This document shows, piece by piece, positions 45,219 to 54,880 of a DNA stretch of 64,000 nucleotides (its first letter is position 1; each line of letters starts with the position of its first letter). The stretch covers positions 1 through 64,000 of the forward strand of contig DAIORT010000005.1 in the NCBI GenBank assembly GCA_036752905.1, read 5' to 3'. Both the position numbers and the translations under genes were made by a program. Origin of the DNA: UBA4877 sp002399345. GTDB taxonomy: Bacteria; Bacillota; Thermoanaerobacteria; Thermoanaerobacterales; UBA4877. The notes beneath the pieces were generated by a model, which was not told where the DNA came from, ran no database searches, and was given only the letters and a program-made list of their open reading frames with translations.

Positions 45219-46379
45219 TTACTTCAAATAAGCTAAAGCATATCTAACAAAATACTCTACACCCAGTTTCAAGGCAGCTTCATCTATTTGGAATGATTTA
45301 TTATGTTGGCTGAAATGGCCTGCTTTTCCTGCTCCTCCCAAGAACATGAAGCATCCCGGTATGTTTACTAAATACTTAGCGAAATCTTCTCCGCCCATCT
45401 GTAAAGGAAAATCTCCTATAAATCCATCTTTAAATACTTCTTTAGCTATATTTATACCTAATTTAGTAGACTCGGGTTCATTGATCGTAGCAGGTGTCCC
45501 ATTATGATATTCCAACTTAATTTTTGTCCTTGTAATAGTAGCTATACCTTCTAAAATCCTCCGTATTTGACTTTCAAAATTATCCCTGACATTATTATTA
45601 AATGCTCTAGTAGTCCCTTCAAGATGTGCTGCTTGAGGAATTATATTTTTTGAAGATCCTGAATTGCTTGCAGTAATACTTATTACTTGAGAATCAAGAG
45701 GATTATTTTCCCTGCTGACTATGGTCTGTAAAGCGTTGACTGCCATAGAACCCGCTACAATCGGATCTATAGCTTGATCTGGTTGCGCTCCATGCCCGCT
45801 TTTACCTTCAATATATATATCAAATGTATCGGCAGATGCCATAATGGGGCCTTCCCTCAACGCCGCTTTTCCTGAATCAATATTAGCCCAAATATGTAGA
45901 CCTATGATTCTATCTAAAGTTAATATAGAATCCAATTGTGACAGATACTTAGCTCCGGAATCCTGTATAAATTCTTCCGCAGGTTGAAAAACAAGTCTCA
46001 CGTCTCCAACTAATTCATCCTTAATATCATTTAAAATCCTTGCTGTTCCTAGTAAAATTGCCGTATGAGCATCATGCCCACAAGCATGCATCACCCCTTC
46101 CTTCTTTGATGCATATTCTAATCCCGTTTCTTCTTTTATAGGTAGTGCATCTATATCCGCCCTGATTCCTAATGCTTTACCCGGTTTTCCTCCTTTTATA
46201 GTTGCTATTACGGCTGTCCCACATTCTTTTTTATATGGGATTTTCATTTTATCCAACTCTTCTGATATTATTTTAGAAGTTTCATATTCTTCCCATGATA
46301 ATTCTGGATTTTGGTGAAAGCGTCTTCTTAAATCAATAATATAACCTTCTATTTCTGCAATTCTATCCTCTATATTCAT
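45219..46379 (-). CDS. M20-family amidohydrolase/peptidase
   Basis: 386 residues. Metal-binding motifs of the M20D branch (MHACGHDAHTAILLG near 98-112, FQPAEE near 134, GHGAQPDQAIDPIVAG near 198), N-terminal HQNPELSWEEYETS. These enzymes cleave N-acyl or peptide bonds of amino acids. Third gene of the cdsB-like / YfcC copy 2 / M20 operon (15-base gap), suggesting uptake and hydrolysis of the same compound. Confidence 0.93.
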   Translation of the reverse strand: MNIEDRIAEIEGYIIDLRRRFHQNPELSWEEYETSKIISEELDKMKIPYKKECGTAVIATIKGGKPGKALGIRADIDALPIKEETGLEYASKKEGVMHACGHDAHTAILLGTARILNDIKDELVGDVRLVFQPAEEFIQDSGAKYLSQLDSILTLDRIIGLHIWANIDSGKAALREGPIMASADTFDIYIEGKSGHGAQPDQAIDPIVAGSMAVNALQTIVSRENNPLDSQVISITASNSGSSKNIIPQAAHLEGTTRAFNNNVRDNFESQIRRILEGIATITRTKIKLEYHNGTPATINEPESTKLGINIAKEVFKDGFIGDFPLQMGGEDFAKYLVNIPGCFMFLGGAGKAGHFSQHNKSFQIDEAALKLGVEYFVRYALAYLK

Positions 46380-46394
46380 ATATAATCCCCCTAA

Positions 46395-47804
46395 TTAAAA
46401 TGGTCCATAATTAATTTGTACCGCAACCATCAACGCTATAATCAAAAATATAAATAATATCACCATTAACTTCCAAATAAACTTATACCAACGTTTCAAG
46501 GGAATCTTCGCAATAGTTAAGAACATCAATAATGTCCCACTGGTAAACCATAATGAGTTTGTCAATCCATCACCAAACTGGAATGCTAATATCATGATTT
46601 GCCTATTCATACCAACTAAATCTGCCAAGGGAATAAGTATCGGCATAAGAGCCATAGCCTTAGCTGAACCAGAAGTAACTAATCCATTAAATAATGCAAT
46701 AATGAACATAACCGCTATAGGGGTCCCATATGTTCCCATTTGGCCTAAGGGTTTGGATAACATATTAATTACTGGGTCTATAGCCTTTCCTTCAGTAAGT
46801 ATCCATTGAATGCCTCTTGCCAAACCAATTATTAACGCCGGTCCAAGACCAGATTTTGCGCCTGCAAGGAAAGCGTCTATAATCTGGTTTGCATCCATTC
46901 TACAAACAATACCTCCCATTATACCTGCAAATAGAAAAGCTGCTGCCAGGTCATTCATTGACCATCCTTTTCTAGAAACTCCGACAATCGCTACTACAAA
47001 AGTTCCTAAAAAAACAAGTAATGAAACCAATTGATTCTTGCTCATTTTTTTCTCTAAAACCTCAGAATAATCTATACGGAACTCCGAATCATCAATACCC
47101 TTCATATATGATAATTCCGGATTAGTCTTGACTCTCTTTGCATATCTAAGTACATAAGCAATCATAATAACGACACATACTACCAAAAGTATAAGCCTGT
47201 ATCCAAATCCTGAAAACATTGGTAATTCAGCAATCTCGTCTGATATTCCCACAGTATACACGCTTGAAGGTGATACTGAAAAACTTATCATATCTATCAT
47301 GGCAGAACACGCTATACCCACCATTACATCATATCCCATGGCTAAACACAGAGATATTATTATTGGAATAAATGGTACTATCTGTTCATTCCAACCTAAA
47401 AAACCACCTAGGCAACCAAACATAATCATTATAAGAACAAGTATCTTTTCACTTCCCCATTTCTGGGACTTTTTTAGCAATTGTGCAGTTAACATATTAA
47501 TAGACCCGGTTTGCTGATATACTTTAATACAACCTGCAACCATAAGCACAACAAGCATCATTGATGCTGATGATGTTAACCCATTTGGAATAGCCCTTAA
47601 TATATACTCCGGACCTAAATATTTCTTTACGGTACTATGAAAACTACCTGGTACGACACTGGTACGCCCATTTACAACTTCTCTATTAAATTCTCCTGAT
47701 GGTAATACTAATGTAAGTAAATAGCAAAATAATATTACCATAAAGATAATTAGGAAAGCATTGATTCTTTTACCTTCCTTTTTGCTTTTAACCTTTCCAT
47801 CCAT
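46395..47804 (-). CDS. YfcC-family membrane carrier (copy 2)
   Basis: 469 residues, about 12 hydrophobic segments; TLVLPSGEFNREVVNGR, GFLGWNEQIVPFIPI, VTSGSAKAMALMPILIPLAD and QFGDGLTNSLWFTSG match the other two copies. Sits between the CdsB-like and M20 genes with short gaps. Confidence 0.88.
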   Translation of the reverse strand: MDGKVKSKKEGKRINAFLIIFMVILFCYLLTLVLPSGEFNREVVNGRTSVVPGSFHSTVKKYLGPEYILRAIPNGLTSSASMMLVVLMVAGCIKVYQQTGSINMLTAQLLKKSQKWGSEKILVLIMIMFGCLGGFLGWNEQIVPFIPIIISLCLAMGYDVMVGIACSAMIDMISFSVSPSSVYTVGISDEIAELPMFSGFGYRLILLVVCVVIMIAYVLRYAKRVKTNPELSYMKGIDDSEFRIDYSEVLEKKMSKNQLVSLLVFLGTFVVAIVGVSRKGWSMNDLAAAFLFAGIMGGIVCRMDANQIIDAFLAGAKSGLGPALIIGLARGIQWILTEGKAIDPVINMLSKPLGQMGTYGTPIAVMFIIALFNGLVTSGSAKAMALMPILIPLADLVGMNRQIMILAFQFGDGLTNSLWFTSGTLLMFLTIAKIPLKRWYKFIWKLMVILFIFLIIALMVAVQINYGPF

Positions 47805-47824
47805 TTAATATTTCCCCCTTTCTA

Positions 47825-49117
47825 TTACCCTCCAATAATTTCTATAATAGTATCATCTACTTTATTAAATCCTTTTTTACTTAACATGCCTACATTTTTA
47901 ATTGTCTCCTCTACATCTCTACCTACTATCCCGATTCCCGGTCTCACCACGCAACCGTCTAAGGCCAATAAAGCTGCAATAACAGACTCTTCTGCGGAAG
48001 TAGCCAATTTTAATGAACATGTGTCTTTAGCACCATCGCATATCATACCTGTGATATTGGCAAACATATTGTTACAAGCGCCTGCGATTTCTTCGTCCGT
48101 TCCACCTAGCATCCAAGTAACTCCTGCCGCAGCACCTATACCTGCTCCTATCGCACATCCACACATTCCTGAAAGTTTTCCTGCATATAACTTTACATAG
48201 CTATTCATTAAGTCACCAAAGAAAGCAGCCCTCGTTATTTTCTGTTCATCTACGCCAAATTCTCTCCCCACCATTGCTGTTGTAACCATTACTCCAATTC
48301 CTTGGTTTCCAGAACCTCCTGATGTAATTACCTCACAGTTTCCACCTCCCATACGCATATCTGCCGCTGCAGCAGTCATCATCCTGGCTTTTCTGGCAAT
48401 ATCTAACTCTAGCTTCCCCCTATTTACCAATCCTTGTATCGTTTTTCCTACACCAAGCCCATAGTTTTTTGATAATCCCTCCTTTGCAGCTAGAATATTT
48501 CGCTCTATACCTTTTTTTATAAATCCAATATCCTCCATATCTACTTTTTCAACTATCTCTCGCATTTGTGATAAATTTAATGTCTTTAATCCATCAATTG
48601 AATCTAAAGCACTAGCCACTTCATCTTTTGCAAATATTGGTTTATCATCTACATTTACAGATTTCAATGAAACATGCCCATTAGCAGTAATTGCTACTAC
48701 CTTATGTCCTTCTCCTTCCGCTGTACACTTTACATAGACATCGGGAACATCTTCTACCATAAACTGCTCCACTTTATCTCTTTCTATGAAGCCAACTGCC
48801 TTATTAACATCTTCCTCATTTATATCCTCTAATACCATAAATTCCTTATCACTATCACCTCCAAAAAATCCAAGAGCTCCGGCTAAATCCAAACCCGCTT
48901 GCTTGGTACCTGGAACTATAACGGATTTACCATTTTTAAATATATTTTTACTTACTGCAATTCTCAAACTCTCTAACTCCCATTTAAAATATTTAGAAAC
49001 CACAGCACTAGTAAATGCAACTGCCACCGGTTCGGTACAACCCAGAGCCGGTTGAGTGTTAGCTTTTATCATAGATACCACTTTCTCAATAAAGTTCTTT
49101 GATAAATAATCGATCAT
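47825..49117 (-). CDS. L-cysteine desulfidase family protein (CdsB/YhaM-like)
   Basis: 430 residues of the UPF0597 family, related to the iron-sulfur L-serine dehydratase alpha subunit. Conserved cysteines for a 4Fe-4S cluster occur in LGCTEPVAVAF (near 25), SGMCGCAIGAG (near 315) and MICDGAKDTCSLKLATS (near 354); glycine-rich GGGNCEVITSGGSGNQG near 257. Predicted to release sulfide, pyruvate and ammonia from cysteine or a similar lyase reaction. First gene of a three-gene operon (AAGGAGATG ribosome site). Confidence 0.85.
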   Translation of the reverse strand: MIDYLSKNFIEKVVSMIKANTQPALGCTEPVAVAFTSAVVSKYFKWELESLRIAVSKNIFKNGKSVIVPGTKQAGLDLAGALGFFGGDSDKEFMVLEDINEEDVNKAVGFIERDKVEQFMVEDVPDVYVKCTAEGEGHKVVAITANGHVSLKSVNVDDKPIFAKDEVASALDSIDGLKTLNLSQMREIVEKVDMEDIGFIKKGIERNILAAKEGLSKNYGLGVGKTIQGLVNRGKLELDIARKARMMTAAAADMRMGGGNCEVITSGGSGNQGIGVMVTTAMVGREFGVDEQKITRAAFFGDLMNSYVKLYAGKLSGMCGCAIGAGIGAAAGVTWMLGGTDEEIAGACNNMFANITGMICDGAKDTCSLKLATSAEESVIAALLALDGCVVRPGIGIVGRDVEETIKNVGMLSKKGFNKVDDTIIEIIGG

Positions 49118-49175
49118 TAGTACATCTCCTTAATTTTTTGACCCTGCATATAAACGTTTTCATAAAGACGATAGA

Positions 49176-49370
49176 TCATGCTATCTCATCCATCTTCAGT
49201 ACTTTATTCACCACCTTTTTGTGTTTACAATTTGGCTTGGAACCTGTTAGCAACTCTGAAAGTCTATTCCTCGGTATGCCATACTTTTTGCAAAAATCTA
49301 CTTGTGTCATATTCATGTCTATAAGCCTTTTCTTCACCTCCATTCCCCAAGGTGTCAGTTTATGTTTCAT
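49176..49370 (-). CDS. Small helix-turn-helix protein
   Basis: 64 residues from the ATG at 49370 (GGGGGTGAGC upstream). One helix-turn-helix: MNMTQVDFCKKYGIPRNRLS, with a basic N-terminus. Possibly a repressor of the operon downstream (starts about 60 bases before the CdsB-like gene). It resembles the Rha/XRE-type small regulators found with mobile DNA. Divergent from the S24-like regulator gene. Confidence 0.7.
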   Translation of the reverse strand: MKHKLTPWGMEVKKRLIDMNMTQVDFCKKYGIPRNRLSELLTGSKPNCKHKKVVNKVLKMDEIA

Positions 49371-49400
49371 CCAGCTCACCCCCTTGTGCGTATTACTTAA
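49366..49400. repeat. Duplicated segment, left piece
   Basis: 35 bases covering the start of the small HTH gene are repeated at 53506-53540 with three mismatches. Confidence 0.65.
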
Positions 49401-49591
49401 CAACTGTATATTTAGTTATATAGATAGTTGTGATAAAATTAAGATTGTGGTATTTGTACCTTTATATGCATTATTTATGTAACCATTAAATGTAGTTTAC
49501 TCTTTATTCAGAGCACTGTCAAGGATAATATTCTGTTTTCAAAGCATATTTTATTATTAATACTCTTTTAAAAATTAGAAGGGGGGATTCT

Positions 49592-50332
49592 ATGGATAAT
49601 TTAGGTAGTAGAATACGTTTGTTAAGAAAAAGAAGTAATTTATCAATGGCTAAATTAGCTGAAGCTATTAATGTCCGATCAGGAAATATAAGTGACTGGG
49701 AAAATGGCAATTCAAACCCTTCAGCAACAAATCTATTAGCATTAAGTATTTTTTTTAATGTTACTTCAGATTGGTTACTAACAGGAAAAGAAAATAATAT
49801 CATAAATCCTTTACTCTCATATGAATTTAAGAACCTTACAGAAACTGATAAAAAAGACTTAGATATTTTTTTGGAATTTCTAAAATTTAGAAGGGAAAAG
49901 AATAACACTAAAATAACTAACAAAGAACAGATAAACACTGAGGATAGAAATGATTTAATTTTAACAGCAGAAAAAGAGCCCGTTACATATATCCCAATTT
50001 TAGGAGATATAGATAAATGGATTCCAATTGAAAGTATTAAAACATATCATGGATACTTACCCAATTCATTTATCATTAGGGCTAATGGAGACAGTATGAT
50101 AGATGCGAACATAAGTAATGATGATTTAGTCATCTTCAAAGTACAACCGATGGTGGAAAATGGTGATATAGCTTTAATTAATGTCAATGATAAATCAACA
50201 ATCAGATATTTTTACCAAAATGGTGAGGAATGTGAACTTCGTTCAGCCAATTCCGCATATCCGCCGGTTAAATACCCTGTAGATAAAATAAACATCATTG
50301 GAAAATTTGTTCAAGTACTGGAGCATAAATAA
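49592..50332 (+). CDS. XRE-type regulator with S24/LexA-like C-terminal domain
   Basis: 246 residues: N-terminal helix-turn-helix (SMAKLAEAINVRSGNISDWE, about 18-37), a linker, and an S24-like domain at about 130-243 with the serine in RANGDSMIDANI. At the position of the catalytic Lys the protein has Arg (VNDKSTIRYFY versus the usual TVKRF), and no Ala-Gly cleavage site is visible (LGDIDKW instead), so SOS-type self-cleavage may be lost. Probable repressor; target unknown. Confidence 0.85.
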   Translation: MDNLGSRIRLLRKRSNLSMAKLAEAINVRSGNISDWENGNSNPSATNLLALSIFFNVTSDWLLTGKENNIINPLLSYEFKNLTETDKKDLDIFLEFLKFRREKNNTKITNKEQINTEDRNDLILTAEKEPVTYIPILGDIDKWIPIESIKTYHGYLPNSFIIRANGDSMIDANISNDDLVIFKVQPMVENGDIALINVNDKSTIRYFYQNGEECELRSANSAYPPVKYPVDKINIIGKFVQVLEHK

Positions 50333-50446
50333 TGCTTTTATTTTTAGCTCACTAAGTGGAATAAATTCCACAATGACACTGATATCAAAAAGGATGCAGC
50401 AAACTACAAACAAAAAGGTCTGAAAGCCATTATTTGTAATGGCTTC
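50219..50446. repeat. Duplicated segment, right piece (source copy)
   Basis: About 228 bases covering the C-terminus of the S24-like gene and its downstream palindrome are present again at 53539-53766 with a few differences. Confidence 0.85.
50412..50443. repeat. Palindromic repeat copy 3 (right arm damaged)
   Basis: AAAAAGGTCTGAAAGCC then ATTATTTGTAATGGCT; the outer right arm CTCAGACCTTTT seen in copy 4 is replaced. Lies at the 3' end of the third carrier gene and S24 gene. Confidence 0.6.
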
Positions 50447-50457
50447 CTTGTACCTTC

Positions 50458-51882
50458 CTAGTATCCGATATTTATAGCAATTGCTAAGAATATAAAGGCC
50501 ATCATGAAAAATATCAACATCAGCGGCGTAAAAAACTTATACCACTTATTGATGGGAACCTTTCCATAGCTTAGGAAAATTAGCAAAGTCCCATATGTAA
50601 ACCAAAACATATTGGTTATACCATCGCCAAACTGATATGCCAAAACAGTAGTTGCAGGAGAAAGTCCTAAATTCAGTCCAATAGGACCGAGAATTGGGGT
50701 AAGCAGCACTCCTTTTCCACTTCCGGAAGGTATTAACCCATTGATAAAGCTTACAATAATTACAATTCCTATGGATGCAACTAAAGGGGAAGTTCCCTTC
50801 AATAACTCTGTTGCAGAATGGATAACTGTAGCGTTAATATTTGCAGTATCCAATACCCAGTAAACTCCCCTGGCTACACCTATAATAAAAGCACCGCCTA
50901 GAGCATTTTTAGCACCTTCAATAAACGAATCAGCAATAACCCCTGCGTCCATTCTGCCAATTATTCCTGCTATTATGCCTGATAAAAAGAAAACTGCTGA
51001 AACATCATCAACGGACCATACAACCCCGTTAATTCCAAACTTCAAGCCAATAACACACAATACCATAGCACATAAAATGGTCAACAATACTAATACACGC
51101 GTAATCGTCATTTTGACATCCTTGCTTTGGTCTGTGTTTTTATTGGTTTTTATATCCGAGACATCTACATCGGCAACCAAACTCTTTGTTGGATCCTTTC
51201 GAACCTTATTACCATAACTTAAGATATATATTATGCTGACCGCCGTAACCGCTATCCAAATAATAATACGGTAACTAAGTCCTACAAAGAGGTCCCCGCC
51301 TTTTGGCAAAGCTCCTATTTCCTGAAGGATTTCATTACAAACACCAACGGTAAGTATATTAGTGGGCCCAGCCATAAATCCACCCATGAGGCCCACAATA
51401 GGAACTGCCACGGCCGTGAGACTATCATACCCCAGGGCTAATATTACCGCTATAACTAAAGGAACAAAAGGGATTAACGTTTCTATCCATCCTAAAAAAC
51501 CACCTATGGCAGAAAACAGGATTAAAAGGGCACATAATAATATAGCCTGTGTGTTGGTACCAAATTTATTTACCAAAGCGGAAATTCCCGCATCTATAGC
51601 CCCTGTTCTATTATAGATCTCCAGGGCCCCTCCCACTACAAGAACAACGAGCGAGATGCTTGCGGAATCCCTTAGCCCATACGGGACTGCCCTAAATATA
51701 TTAAACAGATTGTTAAAATTAAGTTTGTTCTTGGGAAGTGCCGTATAGATACCATTTTCTAATTTCCCCGGTGTAATTATAAAACTTAATATGGCTGCTA
51801 ACACAATCACTGAAAATATTAAAACATAGGGATTAATCCCAGACTTTTTTGCCTTTTTTTCTTTTTCTACTTTGTAATCCAT
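50458..51882 (-). CDS. YfcC-family membrane carrier (copy 3)
   Basis: 474 residues from the ATG at 51882 (AAGGGGGATAAC). Same family motifs: FIITPGKLENGIYTAL, GFLGWIETLIPFVPL, IPSGSGKGVLLTPILGPIGL, QFGDGITNMFWFTYG. Transcribed after the M20/YgeY-like gene upstream with about 40 bases between, again a carrier plus peptidase pair. Confidence 0.88.
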   Translation of the reverse strand: MDYKVEKEKKAKKSGINPYVLIFSVIVLAAILSFIITPGKLENGIYTALPKNKLNFNNLFNIFRAVPYGLRDSASISLVVLVVGGALEIYNRTGAIDAGISALVNKFGTNTQAILLCALLILFSAIGGFLGWIETLIPFVPLVIAVILALGYDSLTAVAVPIVGLMGGFMAGPTNILTVGVCNEILQEIGALPKGGDLFVGLSYRIIIWIAVTAVSIIYILSYGNKVRKDPTKSLVADVDVSDIKTNKNTDQSKDVKMTITRVLVLLTILCAMVLCVIGLKFGINGVVWSVDDVSAVFFLSGIIAGIIGRMDAGVIADSFIEGAKNALGGAFIIGVARGVYWVLDTANINATVIHSATELLKGTSPLVASIGIVIIVSFINGLIPSGSGKGVLLTPILGPIGLNLGLSPATTVLAYQFGDGITNMFWFTYGTLLIFLSYGKVPINKWYKFFTPLMLIFFMMAFIFLAIAINIGY

Positions 51883-51921
51883 GTTATCCCCCTTCTCCAT
51901 CCATGGCTAGTCATTTTTATC

Positions 51922-53124
51922 TTACTTTTCTTGATTGCCCAATTCTGTAGCCAATATCAAATATCCTAAAATACCCTCTTCCATCATAGAAATATCTATA
52001 TTATCTTTAATCGAATGACAATACTTTGTTTCAGCAGGGGAATAGCCTATACATTTAACCCCCTTGGCTGCATAGTGTCCTGCATCAGTCGTAAAGATCC
52101 ATGGTTTAGTTTTGATTTCATGCCCTACGGCTTCTTCTAATGCCTTTTTACAAAGTTGTACATAAGGCTCATCCGGGCTCACACTAAATGGATATCCTCC
52201 TTGAAATCCTCTTCCTTTAAATCCTGTATAGGTTGTCAAAGGGAAATATAAAGCTTTTAAATCCACACTTATTCCTTCCATCATGCATTTATCAATAACC
52301 CCTTGAATTCTTCTTAAAACAACGTCCTGTGTATCCATTGCTGATTGCCGGTAATCAATGTACAGCACCACTTTGTTAGGAATAATATTGGTACCCTCTT
52401 CAAAGGATTCTATATTCGTGACTGACATTGTAGATAATCCAAAGAATTGATCCTTTCCTAGCTTCATAGTCTTCAATTCTATTAAAAACTTCCCTAGGAA
52501 ATCAAATGGGTTTTTCCCTTCAGAGGGAATGGAGGCATGGCAGGACTTACCATTAATGGTCACCACAGCACATAAACGTCCCCTATTGCCAATGGCCAAA
52601 TCATTTTCAGTAGCCTCTCCTAAGACTGCATAGTCAGTCAGTTTATAACCATTCCGTGATTGCATCATAGCGCCAAAGCCAGCAATTTCTTCTGACACCA
52701 CTCCTGCCACCACAATATCTCCCTTTGGTAAAAAACCTGCTTTCTTCAGCATGACCGGTATATATAACTGTATAGCAAAAGTTCCCTTTGTATCTGAAGC
52801 ACCCCTACCCCAAATCTTTCCTTCAGCAATAGTCCCACTATAGGGTGGATACTTCCACATGCTTTTATCCCCTTCATCCACTACGTCCAGATGGCAATTC
52901 AATGTGACAGAACTACCACCACCGGTACCTTTTACGGTTCCAAATACACTGCCGTAAGGATCTACCTCAACTTCATCATAGCCTAAGTCCTCCATTTTCT
53001 TCACAACATACTCGGCTAATTCCCTTTCATGAGTAGATTGTGAGTTAATCTTAAGCATCTCTGAGGCCGTTTGGATGATCTCTTCCTTGTACTCATTAAC
53101 TAACTTCGCAAACTCTTTCTCCAT
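51922..53124 (-). CDS. M20-family hydrolase (ArgE/DapE/YgeY-like)
   Basis: 400 residues, M20A-like: NCHLDVVDEGD near 77, GRGASDTKGTFA near 107, SEEIAGFGAMM near 143, final FTTDAGHYAAKGVKCIGYSP near 342. Closest by eye to YgeY-type hydrolases reported in selenium/purine gene clusters, though plain acyl-amino-acid hydrolysis is equally possible. Paired with YfcC copy 3. Confidence 0.88.
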   Translation of the reverse strand: MEKEFAKLVNEYKEEIIQTASEMLKINSQSTHERELAEYVVKKMEDLGYDEVEVDPYGSVFGTVKGTGGGSSVTLNCHLDVVDEGDKSMWKYPPYSGTIAEGKIWGRGASDTKGTFAIQLYIPVMLKKAGFLPKGDIVVAGVVSEEIAGFGAMMQSRNGYKLTDYAVLGEATENDLAIGNRGRLCAVVTINGKSCHASIPSEGKNPFDFLGKFLIELKTMKLGKDQFFGLSTMSVTNIESFEEGTNIIPNKVVLYIDYRQSAMDTQDVVLRRIQGVIDKCMMEGISVDLKALYFPLTTYTGFKGRGFQGGYPFSVSPDEPYVQLCKKALEEAVGHEIKTKPWIFTTDAGHYAAKGVKCIGYSPAETKYCHSIKDNIDISMMEEGILGYLILATELGNQEK

Positions 53125-53143
53125 TTTACCTCTCCCTTTATAG

Positions 53144-53257
53144 TTAAATATTTAATGCCTTATAAAATTCCGCAATAACATCTTCTATGCTTTCTAAGTC
53201 TACTGAAGTCCTAAGCAAGCCCATTGTAATTCCTGCTTCCCTCCTCTGACATACCCC
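53144..53257 (-). pseudogene. C-terminal remnant of a Cys/Met-metabolism PLP enzyme
   Basis: The last 37 codons (RREAGITMGLLRTSVDLESI then EDVIAEFYKAL) look like the conserved tail of cystathionine gamma-lyase/synthase-type enzymes (usually GLIRLSVGLEDxEDLIxDLxQAL). Nothing of the catalytic part remains upstream. It sits just before the M20 gene, with sulfur-amino-acid genes nearby. Confidence 0.6.
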
Positions 53258-53538
53258 TATGGGAGGTTTTTGCAGGATAAGATATAGAAGTAGTAAAAAA
53301 AAGCTCATTGCAGAACATTCTCTTGGCAAGATTATTAGTCAAAGAGAATTCCAAACCTGGATAATAGACTTTAGTTATTTTCAGCGCCGTATTAGACTAC
53401 TTTTTTTGATGTTATTAGGATTATATGCAGCTATGTCCATCAAGTATGACGTTTATAATAAACTGATATTCTATCATCTTGGACAGCCACTGTTCATATT
53501 ATTGCTTCATCCAGCTCACCCCCTTGGGTGCATTACTT

Positions 53539-53766
53539 AAATGGTGAAGAATGTGAACTTCGTTCAGCCAATTCCGCATATCCGCCGGTGAAATACCCTA
53601 CAGATGAAATAAACATCATTGGAAAATTTGTTCAAGTACTGGAGCATAAATAATGCTTTTATTTTTAGCTCACTAAGTGGAATAAATTCCACAATGACAC
53701 TGATATCAAAAAGGATGCAGCAAACTACAAACAAAAAGGTCTGAAAGCCATTATTTGTAATGGCTC
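53539..53766. repeat. Duplicated segment, second copy (S24-like gene end)
   Basis: Copy of 50219-50446, encoding the last about 37 residues of the S24-like protein (GEECELRSANSAYPP...), without its start. Confidence 0.85.
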
Positions 53767-53778
53767 TCAGACCTTTTA
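53732..53778. terminator. Palindromic repeat copy 4 (intact terminator-like hairpin)
   Basis: Long stem AAAAGGTCTGA-AAGCCATTA / TAATGGCT-CTCAGACCTTTT; strong hairpin with T runs on both strands. Best preserved of the four copies in the window. Confidence 0.75.
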
Positions 53779-53826
53779 ACTATCCTCTGACTCTCCATCT
53801 TTTTTAACTTAGTCTTACCTTATATA

Positions 53827-54283
53827 TCATATCATTCTATATATATCAGATATAGAATCGCTTTTAATCACTGCCATAAAAAGGTTATCTAGTTTGGATT
53901 CATCTTCTATACTTAAAATCTTCTCTTTAAGGTCGCCAGGTACCGTATCAAACTTTGAATTTAATATATTTAGTACTTCTGCTACCGTTTCCTTGAGTTT
54001 TTCAAATTCTTGATTAATAAGCTGGGCTTTTTCTTCTTCGGGTCTTTTACTTTCATATATGGAGTCTACCTTTTTGCGTGATTTGAATACCTGCAGTGGT
54101 AATAATGCATACATTTTTTGCTTTTCTAAGTCTGCTGGCGTATACTTCCAATACTGCATCACAGGTACCTTATATAAATAAAGCGTTTAATAGATTTATG
54201 GTTACCTTTTTGGAGAGTTTAAATAGTAATTTCATTATTTGATCGAGTTTCAGTTTCTCGGATGTGCTTTCTTTTTTATCCAT
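53827..54283 (-). pseudogene. Degenerate Rpn/PD-(D/E)XK transposase-like gene
   Basis: N-terminal piece (54283-54174, MDKKESTSEKLKLDQIMKLL) ends at a TAA, and a 111-codon C-terminal piece (54162-53827, MQYWKYTPADLEKQKMYALL) follows; the nuclease core between them is deleted. The pattern fits Rpn-family recombination-promoting nucleases. The N-terminal piece recurs at 57272-57405. Confidence 0.6.
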
Positions 54284-54349
54284 AGAATTCTCCATAAAAA
54301 TATTTTCTATTATATCATGCTCCAAGGCTTGTATAACAAATCATATTAT

Positions 54350-54880
54350 TTATTGGGTTTTGAGATATTCAGTAAAAGTAGAAGTAGGAAGCATCCTTCT
54401 TTTAGCAATCATATTACTCCATATCTGATTTCCAGTTGTTTCATCAATATAGGCTTTATTCCATGCAGCCACTAGTATATCTCCAGTTGTTATGTGATCT
54501 AAATCATATTTATCAACATACTTAGTTATATCCTTTAAATTATTAGAAGCTATAATTCCATCATAAGTTTTTGCTAAAGCTATAGCTGCTGCCTCACCTT
54601 TACCTATTATCCTCTCTCCTTTGGGTGGTGCTACTGCTAATTCATAGTAAAGATTAAATTCTTCTGTATTAGTCAATATTTCTTTTGTAGCGATATCTCC
54701 ACTCAAACATAATTTAGTAACTTTGCCCTTTATATGTGGAATACTTGGATTAGATAATTCTTCAAATACTTGTTTAGGTAATATAATTCTATTTGGATAA
54801 AGTTTCAATAAAAGATTCTCTTCCTTCACCCACAAAAAGGAAGAGATGCAGTCAGTATCAAAAAATAACTTATCAGTCAT
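54350..54880 (-). CDS. PIN-like toxin/ribonuclease
   Basis: 176 residues from the ATG at 54880 (AGAGGAAG upstream). PIN-like acidic residues: FDTDCISSFLW (5-15), LPKQVFEEL, GKGEAAAIALAKTYDGIIAS and TTGDILVAAWNKAY. PIN proteins are Mg-dependent RNases. Last gene of XRE-ImmA-PIN, overlapping ImmA by 8 bases. Confidence 0.8.
   Translation of the reverse strand: MTDKLFFDTDCISSFLWVKEENLLLKLYPNRIILPKQVFEELSNPSIPHIKGKVTKLCLSGDIATKEILTNTEEFNLYYELAVAPPKGERIIGKGEAAAIALAKTYDGIIASNNLKDITKYVDKYDLDHITTGDILVAAWNKAYIDETTGNQIWSNMIAKRRMLPTSTFTEYLKTQ

Larger units (their letters stand above)
53330..53826. other. Intergenic mosaic of duplicated fragments
   Basis: About 500 bases without an intact gene. From 53506 it is a patchwork copy of 49366-49400 joined directly to a copy of 50219-50446, i.e. 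the S24-like gene with its first about 820 bases deleted. 53330-53505 shows nothing recognised. Confidence 0.65.
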
